NCBI RefSeq assembly: GCF_020524905.1
Contig: NZ_JAIVKI010000011.1
Location: 1-64,000 of the forward strand
Length of the DNA: 64,000 bases
From: Microbulbifer variabilis
GTDB lineage: Bacteria > Pseudomonadota > Gammaproteobacteria > Pseudomonadales > Cellvibrionaceae
Direction: 5' to 3'
Position 1 is the stretch's first letter. Each line of letters starts with the position of its first letter. The notes below the pieces were generated by a model that did not search any database, was not told where the DNA came from, and saw only the letters and a list, made by a program, of their open reading frames with translations. Below, one piece after another: positions 1 through 8,322 of this stretch. The translations under genes and the position numbers were made by a program.

Positions 1-79
1 TCTTCCAAAGCTTTACAGCCGTTCGACGTTTCTCTTCCTTGGCGGAAGCGGGTAATTTTCTTGCATCAATAATATCCAT
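1..79 (-). CDS. N-terminal start of a probable helix-turn-helix/transposase protein (partial)
   Basis: Only the first 26 codons are inside the window; the gene runs off the left edge. The start is the ATG at 79-77, and the peptide opens MDIIDARKLPASAKEEKRR and continues into TAVKLWK. This pattern of a short acidic lead, an ELR/EEKR-type helix and a basic helix is like the N-terminus of the HTH domain of IS630-type transposases and related orphan HTH proteins. With so little sequence the family is a guess. Nothing upstream (positions 80-250) shows a clear promoter or inverted repeat. It could equally be an unrelated small regulator. Confidence 0.4.
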   Translation of the reverse strand, partial: MDIIDARKLPASAKEEKRRTAVKLWK

Positions 80-1159
80 TCGGACATTATACAGAACTAC
101 ATGGTCGCCGGGTTAATAATGCGCCTAAAAGACAACTCCGCAAATTAAGCGCTTTTAATAAAGACAACGCATCAACACTTCAAAGATCAACTCAACTTCC
201 TCTACCCTCCTTCCTTTCCTATATAAATAGTAAGCTGGTTAAATATGTCGAGAACCACTCCATATGGGCATGCTTTGGCATTTTATGAGGAGTGACTGAA
301 TTAACTTGGTTGCACGCCGTTACAAAACAGAAGCACACCACCATTATTGTAAAAGCCTAAGGGATCTGAAATTATCGACAAACTCTCAAAAAACAGATTT
401 TAAATTATTAAAATGAAAGGTAATTTACAAGAATATTTCTTTGCTTGAAAAAAAGATGGCGCGTCGCCCCAAAAGCAAATAATTACCACTAAAATATTTA
501 TTACCTGTTAATAACAATCGCATATTGGCTCATGCATGAAATCCTTGACCAACGCTAAGGATAAATAACACAAGCCAAAAGCTTTAGAGATATGCGCCGT
601 GACAGCTGTAAAATAATCAGATGTAATTTTACTAACCAATCAATCAAACGACAATTATCAGAACGGCATGTATTAATCAGGCTTTCAGCTCATCCATTGA
701 ATCGATATTCCAGATCTCGTTTATGTTACAGGTCTAGAAAATAAGTTAGATATCAATCATCTATGGTCACAATAATTTCTCCGATCCTAAAATTCTAGGT
801 GAAGTATTGAGGCTGACTTTCATCTCTAAATTTCTTAATCAAAGACACTCCTAACTTTATGCCACACATCACGCAAGAAGAGTTACATTCATCAAAACCT
901 GACGGGGCAGAAACTATACAGCATGAGTTTTCCCCAAAAAATAGTAGACTTAATTTGAATTACCAATCTGAGAGAATGCGGTACCATTTTTTAGTAGGCC
1001 GCCTATCACAGAACCAATCAAAATCAACATGCTACTTTTCGCTAAAATCCAGCCTTCTTCCGAGACGCATTTAATCTAGTGTTATTTTTTTCAGGCACCG
1101 ACAACAAAAAGTAAGCTGAAGATTGAACATTCAAACTGCCCCCCAATAAACATATATAT
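80..1159. other. AT-rich stretch without a convincing gene
   Basis: About 1.1 kb of AT-rich sequence between the left-edge partial gene and the first membrane protein gene. The only open frame of size (859-1074, plus, 71 codons) has no good ribosome binding site, no recognisable domain and an unlikely composition. I see no RNA gene, CRISPR array or clear inverted repeat here. It is probably decayed accessory DNA. Confidence 0.5.
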
Positions 1160-1612
1160 TTAGCTACTTTGTTGATCCCTACTTGATAAGCGGCTCCATG
1201 ACTGACCCAAGCCTAGCGAGTAGATTACACCTAAGATAAAACATAATACTGAACTAATAAGCCAAAAAGTTAAGGAATTATCCGGGAAAGCCGGCATTAT
1301 AAAGTAAAAACCTAGCGCCCTCGTAATTAACACCAAAGATATAAGGGTAAGACCTGTACGTAACAATGGAAGTCTGAGAATATGGCCAGCACCGGAAAAA
1401 GCATACGCAGACCAAACAAGCAAAACACTCACAATAATACCTGTAACTATTGTAGGGTAAGAATCTCCAGCTTCAGCCATTTGAGCCATTGCCTCTCCGG
1501 CACCTAAAAATCGATACCATTCCGCACCAAACAGAATACAACCAACATGCAACCCTGCAACGATCAGAGTAAGCATTCCCGCCAATTCCAAATAATTAAG
1601 CCTATCAGTCAT
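1160..1612 (-). CDS. Small integral membrane protein, unknown function
   Basis: The 150-residue product has four hydrophobic segments, near residues 10-30, 54-74, 84-104 and 112-135, so it is predicted to be a four-helix inner-membrane protein with a short polar C-tail (SRLSSRDQQSS). I do not recognise a named family; the layout resembles small conserved DoxX-like or DUF-type membrane proteins, but no diagnostic motif is visible. The frame is intact, with normal codon use for this AT-rich strip. It stands alone between a non-coding stretch and the GNAT gene. A weak GC-rich hairpin lies near 1655-1680, between this gene and the GNAT gene. Confidence 0.65.
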   Translation of the reverse strand: MTDRLNYLELAGMLTLIVAGLHVGCILFGAEWYRFLGAGEAMAQMAEAGDSYPTIVTGIIVSVLLVWSAYAFSGAGHILRLPLLRTGLTLISLVLITRALGFYFIMPAFPDNSLTFWLISSVLCFILGVIYSLGLGQSWSRLSSRDQQSS

Positions 1613-1724
1613 ATTTGATTCCTTAGAAAGAGCTGGCCCAGCGCCTGGATAAAGCTAGGGCAGCCCCTGGGAGCCCTATAGGGTCGGAGTAACAAGGATC
1701 GAGATGCTAACACTTCTTATTTGA

Positions 1725-2153
1725 TCAAACCATTACGATAGCGTGTACCGGCGTACCATTGTATTCAGCAATGAACTCTTTAGTTGTTTCAAATCCAACC
1801 TTTTGATAAAACTTGATTGCAGGCCAATTAGATTTTGCAACGAACAACTTAGCTTGGCCACTGATCTTTGCTAGCAGAAACTCAAGTATCGGCTTCCTAC
1901 CCCCTTCTCCTCTGGCACTCGGGCTTACAAACAGAGTACGAATTTCTTGCTGGAACATTGCGCCATAGCTAAGAGTTGTTTTATCTCCGTAGACGTAAAT
2001 ATCTGTCCCCTTTAGTGCTGCCAACCTTTTCGCATCTTTCTCCAACGACAGAAACTCAAATTCCACAGTTTCAAATCTAAGCTCATTTAGCTTAGAGAGA
2101 GTATAGGTCTCCAAGATTTTTGGAAAGTCCGTAGCGATGAACGTTCGAATCAT
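1725..2153 (-). CDS. GNAT family N-acetyltransferase
   Basis: Transfers an acyl group from acyl-CoA to an unknown amine; cytoplasmic. The acyl-CoA binding region is visible as IRTLFVSPSARGEGG followed by an amphipathic helix (motif A, R-x-x-G-x-G/A type), and the C-terminal FYQKVGFE signature is typical of GNAT folds. I start at the ATG at 2153 (MIRTFIATDF), which fits GNAT N-termini. An upstream in-frame GTG at 2201 would add 16 residues encoded largely by a four-copy heptanucleotide repeat. Neither start has a strong Shine-Dalgarno. Single-gene accessory GNATs of this kind are common in integron cassettes and genomic islands. Confidence 0.8.
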   Translation of the reverse strand: MIRTFIATDFPKILETYTLSKLNELRFETVEFEFLSLEKDAKRLAALKGTDIYVYGDKTTLSYGAMFQQEIRTLFVSPSARGEGGRKPILEFLLAKISGQAKLFVAKSNWPAIKFYQKVGFETTKEFIAEYNGTPVHAIVMV

Positions 2154-2154
2154 C

Positions 2155-2182
2155 CTGAATGCTGAATGCTGAATGCTGAATG
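2155..2182. repeat. Four-copy heptanucleotide tandem repeat (CTGAATG) at the GNAT start
   Basis: CTGAATG is repeated four times without interruption, immediately upstream of the chosen ATG of the GNAT gene and inside the longer alternative reading frame that starts at 2201. Because the unit is 7 bp, gain or loss of one unit would shift the frame of the longer form, or change leader spacing for the shorter form. Confidence 0.9.
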
Positions 2183-2210
2183 TTCCAATGTCTATCGACA
2201 CTAATTTTTT

Positions 2211-2923
2211 TCAGTGCCACTTCAATTTTATTTTATACGTTGTAAATTTGAAGCAGCAACTATTAATTATATATTCCATATTAAGAGGACAAGTCGATAC
2301 GTGGTATCGCCCAACGTACAACTCCAGCAACCCATAGAAACCTCCTAGATAAACATTCATAGCTCCCCCCGGGGCTATAAAGCCTTTGTGGCCAAATACA
2401 GTAATATTTTCAATTACCTGCTCTAGAAAGAAAATGACACTGAGCCATGTGAGCCAACGCGGGATCTAAACATATTTATCAAACCCTACAACGACTAAAG
2501 CTACCGCCATCGCAATTGTTGACCCATTTACCAAAGGCCCCCAATAAGAAGATATGTCAAATAGTGTGCGAGCACTGCCGGTTCTAGTCCTTCAGGATGA
2601 AGTGCCAAACCCGCTCACAGCCAAGCCTGTACCTGGGCTGTGAAGGCAAACCCTAGTACACCTACCAGAAAGATATACCTACCCGGCTTAGGTAGCAAAG
2701 CTGAAACCTACCCATCAAATATAGCAAGGCCAAGTGAAAAGAAAGCGGCGGTCCAAGCATAAAATCGAGCATTCAATCCATTACTTAAGAGCCAATAGAC
2801 TATTTGCTCACCACTGGAATCGATGGTTGGATACGAGCTGCCGAGCGCGATAAAACCGGCCACATAAAATGCACCAGTAATCAATATATTTATCAGTAAA
2901 ATATTTGACGGTTTTATGCTCAT
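2211..2923 (-). pseudogene. Decayed multi-spanning membrane protein gene
   Basis: The 71-codon open frame at 2708-2923 (start MSIKPSNILL) is only the N-terminal part. After the TAG that ends it, the same frame continues with membrane-like sequence (VSALLPKPGRYIFLVGVLGF), meets a TGA, and then the coding signal moves to another frame (LFDISSYWGPLVNGST, later LSVIFFLEQVIENITVFGH), interrupted once more by a stop. Together they describe a protein of roughly 200-230 residues with about five to six membrane helices. At least three stops and one frameshift make it a pseudogene. The family is not recognised. Its decay fits the relic-rich character of 1-8 kb. Confidence 0.7.
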
Positions 2924-3139
2924 ATAGGGCAGACCTTTATGAAACGTGAAACATCACCATTTATAGACCTCTGTATCAGGAATGATAACCACCCAGCCTA
3001 ATAGAGATGTAATGACACTCGCTTTAGCCGTCTATATTATACTCCTGCAGCCTCTTTTCCAGATATAGGCTACACCACTTCGCCTATTAGTAGAATTCAT
3101 ATGAGGCTAAGCTTACATGTGACGACTTAGCCTGGTTTT

Positions 3140-3361
3140 TTACTTTCCATACCTCCCTTCCCATACTCCCGGTGCTGGATACTTTTCATGGTATGCTTTC
3201 AACTCATCTTGAGAGGTATATTTGAAATATGGCCATAAGAACTCACTAAGGTAAGATTCACCAACACCCATTCGCCAGAATATTGAGAATTGAGATTCTT
3301 GTAGATTTTTTATCCAAGGTGGCTCTGGTGGGTTTATCTTTAGCTCTGTTTCAAACTTCAA
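3140..3361 (-). CDS. Small hypothetical protein (73 aa)
   Basis: Soluble, aromatic-rich 73-residue product beginning MKFETELKINPPEPPWI, with FSIFWRMGVGE and FLWPYFKYTS in the middle and a PAPGVWEGRYGK tail. The composition (many W, F, Y, P and charged residues, no low complexity) looks like a real folded small protein rather than a chance frame. No signal peptide, membrane segment or known motif is seen. It sits alone between decayed sequence and a membrane protein gene. Function unknown. Confidence 0.5.
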   Translation of the reverse strand: MKFETELKINPPEPPWIKNLQESQFSIFWRMGVGESYLSEFLWPYFKYTSQDELKAYHEKYPAPGVWEGRYGK

Positions 3362-3539
3362 TCGCCTTTTCTGATAAAATCGCCTCTTGATCTTTAAAAG
3401 TCAATTCCAGTCTTCCTGACTCATTCCCACTGAAAACTTCAAATTATTTGCATTCATTGCTAATGATGGATCTAATAGTTAAATTGTAGGTGTGCTCTTC
3501 ATGCTTAATAAAGAATATATTTCAGATTTACACTATGCG

Positions 3540-4070
3540 TCAGATAGTTAACCGTTCTATTCTAATGAGATAAGACCGACTGTAGACAGCATAACCACCC
3601 CAGGCAGCACCTATTGAAACGACACAGAAGACAATATAAAAGCTAGATAGCGCTTGATACCTTACTAAAAAGCTAACTGCAAAAAGCATACATATAGCTG
3701 CTACACCAACCATTTTCATTTTTCTGTTAATTACCGCATAACCTCTATAAACAGAAGAGTGATATAGCCCGCAAACTACCGAAACAACAATACACAAAGT
3801 CAACCCCTCAATATCGAAATTAGGATTAGCCAAAACAATGAAGGGGAAAAGACATCCTGAAGCTGATGAAATTTTCTGTCCTTTGAAGCCGGCCTCCTCC
3901 CAGAAAATACTGCAAAGATGATTAGGGTCTCGTTCTGACTCAGTTGATACCTCTACCCAAAGCGGAATCAAAAAAATGACTCCAACCAGAGCTAAGACTA
4001 GAAGGCAAAATAAAGTCACCCCGAGTAAAATATCATTCATAATCCAATTTATACTTAAAACCTCAGACAC
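3540..4070 (-). CDS. Hypothetical membrane protein (176 aa)
   Basis: Predicted inner-membrane protein with about five hydrophobic segments: residues 13-37, a weaker one near 70-85, 88-105, 121-138 and 143-160. The stretch between the first and second carries charged residues and a Cys (ESERDPNHLC). No family motif is recognised. The start ATG at 4070 gives MSEVLSINWIMNDI; the internal ATG (MNDILLGV) is an alternative start directly before the first helix. The gene follows the 140-residue orphan at 4132-4554 in the same direction, 61 bp away, so the two may be co-transcribed. Confidence 0.55.
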   Translation of the reverse strand: MSEVLSINWIMNDILLGVTLFCLLVLALVGVIFLIPLWVEVSTESERDPNHLCSIFWEEAGFKGQKISSASGCLFPFIVLANPNFDIEGLTLCIVVSVVCGLYHSSVYRGYAVINRKMKMVGVAAICMLFAVSFLVRYQALSSFYIVFCVVSIGAAWGGYAVYSRSYLIRIERLTI

Positions 4071-4131
4071 CCACAGCTGAGAACTAACAACCTAGAGTGT
4101 ACGCTATCGGGTAAAGATATTTACTAACTTA

Positions 4132-4554
4132 TCAGCAGGATTCAACATGAAGCCTCCACTCAGGTGAATAGTGTGAGTAATTATAGTCTTCTGAGTATTC
4201 ACTGATATAACTGTACCCGGGACCTCGCCCAGATAGTTTGACCAGAAACTGCTGAAAGTTAGCTAGGATATCACCATTTCCATATACTCTTAAAATGTTT
4301 CGGCCATTCCAATCATCCATTGAGAAATAGTCGTTAGCTTTGTTCTGAAGAGCCGTAAAAAGTTCCTCTTTTGTTTCATCACAAATAATCTCGATTGATA
4401 TTTCTGACTCAGACAACATGAGCATTGGCTTATTTGAACTAATAGCCATTCCAACAATATCAGCGAATCGAACGTAATCCTCTGATTTCGCATATAGGAC
4501 AAGATCATCAATCAACCCATTTGACTGGAACATTTGCCTTGCTTCCATTTTCAC
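4132..4554 (-). CDS. Hypothetical protein (140 aa)
   Basis: Acidic soluble protein, start GTG at 4554 (reading MKMEARQMF) or the ATG two codons later. The body alternates helical acidic stretches (EDYVRFADIVGMA, DETKEELFTAL) with a C-terminal Tyr/Ser-rich segment (YSYISEYSEDYNYSHYSPEW). No recognised domain. The start overlaps by one base the stop of the short upstream frame at 4554-4736, which could couple their translation. Small acidic orphans of this type are often immunity or antitoxin-like proteins, but nothing here proves that. Confidence 0.5.
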   Translation of the reverse strand: MKMEARQMFQSNGLIDDLVLYAKSEDYVRFADIVGMAISSNKPMLMLSESEISIEIICDETKEELFTALQNKANDYFSMDDWNGRNILRVYGNGDILANFQQFLVKLSGRGPGYSYISEYSEDYNYSHYSPEWRLHVESC

Positions 4555-4736
4555 TACTTTTCACCCCGCAATATTCTACATCCTAAAAAAGCATATCTTT
4601 CACCAACCAATAACAAATGGTGATATTCCGATTTTGGCTGACATATCCAGAACCTTGAGTTCAATGTAGAGGTTAAGTTATATAATGACCCAAACAGAAA
4701 GAAACGAACCCTATATAGCTTGTTAATGGTTTTCAC
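4554..4736 (-). CDS. Short hypothetical frame (60 aa), doubtful
   Basis: A 60-codon frame whose TAG overlaps the GTG start of the next gene by one base. The product is basic and rich in Arg, Tyr, Leu and Cys, beginning MKTINKLYRVRFFLFGS, without a domain. The one-base overlap is the only argument for coding. It may be a remnant of a longer upstream gene or chance. Confidence 0.25.
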   Translation of the reverse strand: MKTINKLYRVRFFLFGSLYNLTSTLNSRFWICQPKSEYHHLLLVGERYAFLGCRILRGEK

Positions 4737-4834
4737 TATAAAAAACGGGGAGTCAGAAACAAAGTTTCTTTCACTTCCATCTTGGATTTCATTATTTACA
4801 CTTAACGATTTATCGTTTCAATGGTCCAATTTTC

Positions 4835-5269
4835 TCATGCATTTTCAAAAACCCGAAGGACCTTTTCCCCCACCCAAATCATAAAACCCATCATTAAGCA
4901 GCTCATGCCACCACCGAGTACTGCCGCAGCCAATGCACTAATACCGTTTGCCTGTCCACCATTTACAGTGATTGCTCCAAGACCAAAAAATCCTAGAATG
5001 CCAAGAAACAACCATAACAGCCCAATACTGCAACAACATGCTAAAAAGCAACGTTTGAAAGTAAATGTATTTTGACCTTCATCCATCGCCCCCTGCAAAG
5101 GGGTGGATCCAGACAATTTTACAATCTGAGCATTTAGCTCTTGAATCTCCACCCTCTTCTTGGATAGTTCAGACTGAAGCTCACTATATTTTTCTCGGTA
5201 CTTTTCTTGATCTATTCCATCAATAGCTTCTTGCAACTCTTGAATGGTGTAATCTTCAACTTTCTTCAT
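4835..5269 (-). CDS. Coiled-coil protein with two C-terminal membrane helices
   Basis: From the ATG at 5269 (MKKVEDYTIQEL) the product has 144 residues. Residues 5-60 form a charged helical segment with heptad character (QEKYREKYSELQSELSKKRV), predicted as a coiled coil. Residues about 70-100 and 108-132 are hydrophobic helices, the first preceded by a Cys-rich turn (RCFLACCC). This is the plan of a membrane-anchored coiled-coil protein with the coil in the cytoplasm. An upstream ATG at 5290 would add seven residues. Function unknown; no named family recognised. Confidence 0.55.
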   Translation of the reverse strand: MKKVEDYTIQELQEAIDGIDQEKYREKYSELQSELSKKRVEIQELNAQIVKLSGSTPLQGAMDEGQNTFTFKRCFLACCCSIGLLWLFLGILGFFGLGAITVNGGQANGISALAAAVLGGGMSCLMMGFMIWVGEKVLRVFENA

Positions 5270-5369
5270 AGTCAATACGTCATTTATCACAGCTTTTACA
5301 CATGGCAGGAGCGCAACACAATAAAATAATGGAAAATTAATTTATCCACCCCCAAGCACTCTTCAAGTC

Positions 5370-5849
5370 TTACTTAAGCCCCTTCAGCTTTTCTTTAAAC
5401 TCTTGATCTATCGCAGCTAATTGCGGAAGTACAGATTGCACCTGAGCCTCTGATATCTTTGTTATGCCCGCCACGATTTCTGGAAAGCTTTTCGAGAAAG
5501 CCTTTCCGTGATCGCTTTTATAGAATGCCAGTATACTTTTCAGCTCTTCTTCCGAGAATACACTTGCGTACAAATCTGCATACTGCCTCTTTACTTCCTC
5601 GGACTGAAAAGTAGAGAAGAGCAGATTGTTGGTATCTTCCATGTACTCCCTTATTAATGGCTTGGCTTTTTCAGGTATATCGAACTGCTCCAGTTGACGG
5701 ACTTGCATAGCACTTAGGTTCTGAACTATAACATCCGTTTGAGAATCAAAATCCATAATCGCAATCAACTCCATAGCCAAATCAACCTTAGGCTGCTGAG
5801 CATTTACCCCCATGGAAATAAATGTAATCAGAAATAATATATTTTTCAC
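5370..5849 (-). CDS. DUF2059 domain secreted protein
   Basis: A 159-residue protein with a signal peptide (MKNILFLITFISMGVNA, cleavage after about residue 17) and a helical C-terminal region, YASVFSEEELKSILAFYKS then GKAFSKSFPEI. This is the hallmark of DUF2059, a periplasmic all-helical family of unknown role. Length and domain position fit the family. A second, more divergent protein of the same general plan lies at 7205-7759, so the strip may hold duplicated secreted helical proteins. Transcribed alone on the minus strand. Confidence 0.75.
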   Translation of the reverse strand: MKNILFLITFISMGVNAQQPKVDLAMELIAIMDFDSQTDVIVQNLSAMQVRQLEQFDIPEKAKPLIREYMEDTNNLLFSTFQSEEVKRQYADLYASVFSEEELKSILAFYKSDHGKAFSKSFPEIVAGITKISEAQVQSVLPQLAAIDQEFKEKLKGLK

Positions 5850-5923
5850 TTAAACCTCTATATCCTATCTTGAAAGTTAAACATTTCAATCAGTTAAACT
5901 ATTACGTATACTGAATTCACACC

Positions 5924-6163
5924 TCACGGCTTGTCTGGCACAGCCATAACAAACTCTATCAGTTCAAACAGTGAGTCTTCGGCACTTAAGACGCCATCCA
6001 TGTAATCTTCACATATTTGAGTAATTTTGTTTCTTTGACCGAAGGGGACACCTTCAAGCGTTTCAATATCTACACCCACAACTTTAAGCGCCGAAAATAC
6101 ATCTTTGCAGGAATCTCCTGCAATCCTTGCTAGAATATATTCTTTCCTTTTAAAGTTATTCAT
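5924..6163 (-). CDS. Small hypothetical protein (79 aa)
   Basis: From the ATG at 6163 the protein begins MNNFKRKEYILARIAGDSCK and ends FVMAVPDKP. It is short, soluble and mildly acidic with helical character (DYMDGVLSAEDSLFELIEFV). An upstream ATG at 6187 would add eight residues (MLRFWWLV) that look less natural. No domain recognised. It could be a small immunity-type protein, but there is no partner gene beside it: the next sequence upstream is a transposase relic. Confidence 0.45.
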   Translation of the reverse strand: MNNFKRKEYILARIAGDSCKDVFSALKVVGVDIETLEGVPFGQRNKITQICEDYMDGVLSAEDSLFELIEFVMAVPDKP

Positions 6164-6225
6164 AACCAACCACCAGAAACGTAGCACCCCACGATTTTGT
6201 TGTTATTTTATCTATTATCAAACTG

Positions 6226-6590
6226 TCATCCCGTTGCATAGATTCCCGAGTAATGTACAAATGTATACCTTGAATCCTTGCCTCCCTCGGTTTTCCCAAT
6301 TTCAGAGCCCCTCCCAGTCAAGCAAAGAAAGTCGATCCAATTGCTCCAGAAATATTCTCCACGCTTGTAACCAAGTTCCTTTCCCTTCCAAAAATTGAGG
6401 TCTTCTCCAGCAAGCATTCGATAATGGATAGCGTGCAGGAAGATCTTTCTATCGTACTCTGGAGTGTAAAACACATAAGATGCCTTCAAAGCATGCTCGA
6501 TTCCCAATGGGCTATGGATCTCCCCTTTTTTTAGCCTTCAAAGGCAAGGTTGGATCAATTCCCATTGATCGTCAATTAATCCCAACTTTC
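6226..6590 (-). pseudogene. IS5-family transposase relic (N-terminal part)
   Basis: Read on the minus strand, the stretch begins GLIDDQWELIQPCL, the classical opening of IS5-family transposases. After a shift it continues with the family signature: IGNRACFEGIL, then KDLPARYPLSNACWRR, then GKGTWLQAWRIFLEQLD, then LSLLDWEGL. Three in-frame stops and at least two frameshifts interrupt it, and it ends near an IGKT-like motif well before the DDE catalytic Asp residues would be complete. No terminal inverted repeats were found. The 93-codon open frame at 6226-6507 in another frame is a shadow of this relic and not a gene. Confidence 0.85.
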
Positions 6591-6777
6591 ATTTTTTCTC
6601 TACTGTCGGTATTTTTCTATGTAATTCCATGAGAGAAACAGATTTCAAGCTATGAATAACCCTCTAACAATCAATACGCTCAAGCGATTTCTAAAGCAAT
6701 TTTGGCATTGTCTTTTAAACATACAAGACTAGTTCAGCACTTTTTACTAAACACCGCCGTAATGAAATCACTTTGTG

Positions 6778-7140
6778 CTAGCGAACCTCGAATATATATA
6801 TTTTCTTAGACTCACCATCTAATGGGACCCACACTTCTTTAACGCCCTTAAAGTCCAAAACCAAATCAGCTTCCTCTAAAATCCTCTGACCATAGAGGGA
6901 TCTATCCGAGTAAACCCCTCCACAGTTGTAGTAGTTTGGCGGCTCTTTTTTAGGGAAATTTACTGTGAACTCGCTGCTTTCTGGTTTACTAATTTCTATT
7001 TCATAATCTTTGAGTGCAGTTTCAAAAATATAATTCTTGCCTTCAAAATTTAAGATGTTAGGCAGCCCAGGTTCTTTCCGCCCCTGAGAAGCACAGCCAA
7101 ATAAAGCCAACAATATAAGACCGATTATAATCCGACTCAC
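6778..7140 (-). CDS. Putative lipoprotein (120 aa)
   Basis: The N-terminus MSRIIIGLILLALFGC carries a lipobox (LFGC, Cys15), predicting signal peptidase II cleavage and lipid anchoring, probably at the outer membrane. The mature part is a small beta-rich domain without a recognised family. It ends in an IYIFEVR strand; a Cys within YYNCGGVY may be structural. It lies 64 bp downstream of the DUF2059-like secreted protein at 7205-7759 and could be in one transcript with it and with the broken frame before that. Confidence 0.65.
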   Translation of the reverse strand: MSRIIIGLILLALFGCASQGRKEPGLPNILNFEGKNYIFETALKDYEIEISKPESSEFTVNFPKKEPPNYYNCGGVYSDRSLYGQRILEEADLVLDFKGVKEVWVPLDGESKKIYIFEVR

Positions 7141-7204
7141 TTAACCCCCATTTAAAACCCACGCGATAAAATTACATCTGAAAAATAAAAAATAACCCAC
7201 CTTG

Positions 7205-7759
7205 TTACAACTTGGTATTACCACCATCTTTCTTTCGGAGCTCTACTAGCTCCTTCAATTTTATTGATATCTCTTCACTTCTTCCCGTGAAATACTCCAT
7301 CAACTTTAAATTATCTTTATGCCAGGCTTCCATTTGCGCTCCAGCTGCTTTGGAAATCGCCTCACTTATACTATCCAACTTTTTAAACACAGGCCGTCGA
7401 TGAATTTCTCTTAACTCCACCAACTCTTCAATAGTGAGCAATGAAACAACATCATCAACTAATATTTTTTCAAAATCCTTGGAATCAAACTTTAATACTT
7501 TTGAAGCAATCACATCCATGTACAGCTGCTCTTGCATAGCAATAATTTCCGGTGGTGCTTCACTGGACTCATAGAAAGGCTCATATAACTCTATAAAGGC
7601 CTCTCTTTTCTCATCAAAGCGCTCTTTGAGAGTAGCAAATTCTTTCTTGGTAGCTTCATTAATAAATATTTCACGAGCCAAATCCTCACTTGTTTGAGAA
7701 AAGACAATCCCCGGTATAAGCAAGCAGATTGACAATAAGCCTTTAATAACTCTATTCAT
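7205..7759 (-). CDS. DUF2059-like secreted helical protein
   Basis: A 184-residue protein with a clear signal peptide (MNRVIKGLLSICLLIPGIVFS, cleavage near residue 21). The mature part is almost entirely helical and charged. The central SLLTIEELVELREIHRRP segment corresponds to the SEEEL..I..FY region of DUF2059 proteins, such as the one at 5370-5849. Assignment to the family is weaker than for that gene. Its ATG overlaps the stop of the frameshifted upstream frame (ATGA), showing the two were once translationally coupled. Role unknown. Confidence 0.6.
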   Translation of the reverse strand: MNRVIKGLLSICLLIPGIVFSQTSEDLAREIFINEATKKEFATLKERFDEKREAFIELYEPFYESSEAPPEIIAMQEQLYMDVIASKVLKFDSKDFEKILVDDVVSLLTIEELVELREIHRRPVFKKLDSISEAISKAAGAQMEAWHKDNLKLMEYFTGRSEEISIKLKELVELRKKDGGNTKL

Positions 7760-7991
7760 TTAACTATTAACCTAGGATCTTCTTTATATGTCTTGCAGCT
7801 ACCAAACCCAAACAATATACTCAATGCAGGCACCTTTATATCATTCTTTTCTACATCTCTAACCTGTTTAAACATCAGACATAGATCTTCAGCAAATGAA
7901 AGCTATTGACGATAGAGTCACCAAGTAGACAGATAACACCAGCTCTATAGATATCCGTTTTCTTTACTTTAGATAAAGCTGCCAACTTCAT
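7756..7991 (-). pseudogene. Frameshifted small gene upstream of the DUF2059-like gene
   Basis: The frame opening at 7991 (MKLAALSKVKKTDIYRAG, then VICLLGDSIVNS) stops after 38 codons. The coding signal continues in another frame as AEDLCLMFKQVRDVEKND and then SILFGFGSCKTYKEDPRLIVK, ending with a TGA that overlaps the ATG of the next gene. The span is 236 nt, not a multiple of three, which fits a frameshift near 7900. About 78 residues if restored. The family is not recognised. The retained ATGA overlap suggests the loss is recent. Confidence 0.5.
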
Positions 7992-8091
7992 TAAAGATCA
8001 ATGAGTTAGCCCGCATCCAAGTGCTACAAACAGACGAAACTGGTTTTGGCTTTAGATACCTTGAGCGGGATTAGGCTAAAAAGCGGGATAG

Positions 8092-8274
8092 ATGTCAACT
8101 TATAAAAATAAGGAAACATATCTACGCTTGCGTTTAGAAGTATTACCTGGTGAGCAAGTGGGATATATTTTTAAAAATACGGAATCTGATAAAAAATTAA
8201 TCCGAGAGGAAATTCAGGCCAGCTTAAAGGGAAAGGCTTCACCCAATCTCAGCGAGCAGATTTCTGCTCGCTGA
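8092..8274 (+). CDS. Short hypothetical frame ending inside a terminator hairpin
   Basis: A 60-codon frame, MSTYKNKETYLRLRLEVLPGE and on, mildly basic and helical, with no domain and a poor ribosome binding site. Its TGA lies within the right arm of the 12-bp hairpin at 8248-8275, so the last codons (SEQISAR) come from the terminator. It may be a real small gene or a leader-type transcript; coding is unproven. Confidence 0.35.
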   Translation: MSTYKNKETYLRLRLEVLPGEQVGYIFKNTESDKKLIREEIQASLKGKASPNLSEQISAR

Positions 8275-8275
8275 G
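8248..8275. terminator. Perfect 12-bp hairpin between convergent units
   Basis: CTCAGCGAGCAG and CTGCTCGCTGAG pair perfectly around an ATTT loop. The hairpin lies between the plus frame at 8092 and the minus-strand rmuC operon end at 8323, a typical place for a bidirectional transcription stop. There is no long T-run on either side, so Rho-independent action is likely but not certain. Confidence 0.6.
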
Positions 8276-8322
8276 TACTTATAAACACTTTAGCTAAATG
8301 AGTCACTAATCAGCTTCCAGAT

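Noticed and set aside
859..1074. 71-codon plus ORF
   Set aside because: No ribosome binding site, no domain, low-quality composition in AT-rich non-coding DNA.
6226..6507. 93-codon minus-strand ORF as a hypothetical gene
   Set aside because: It is out of register with a clear IS5 transposase relic occupying the same DNA; its start is TTG without a ribosome binding site.
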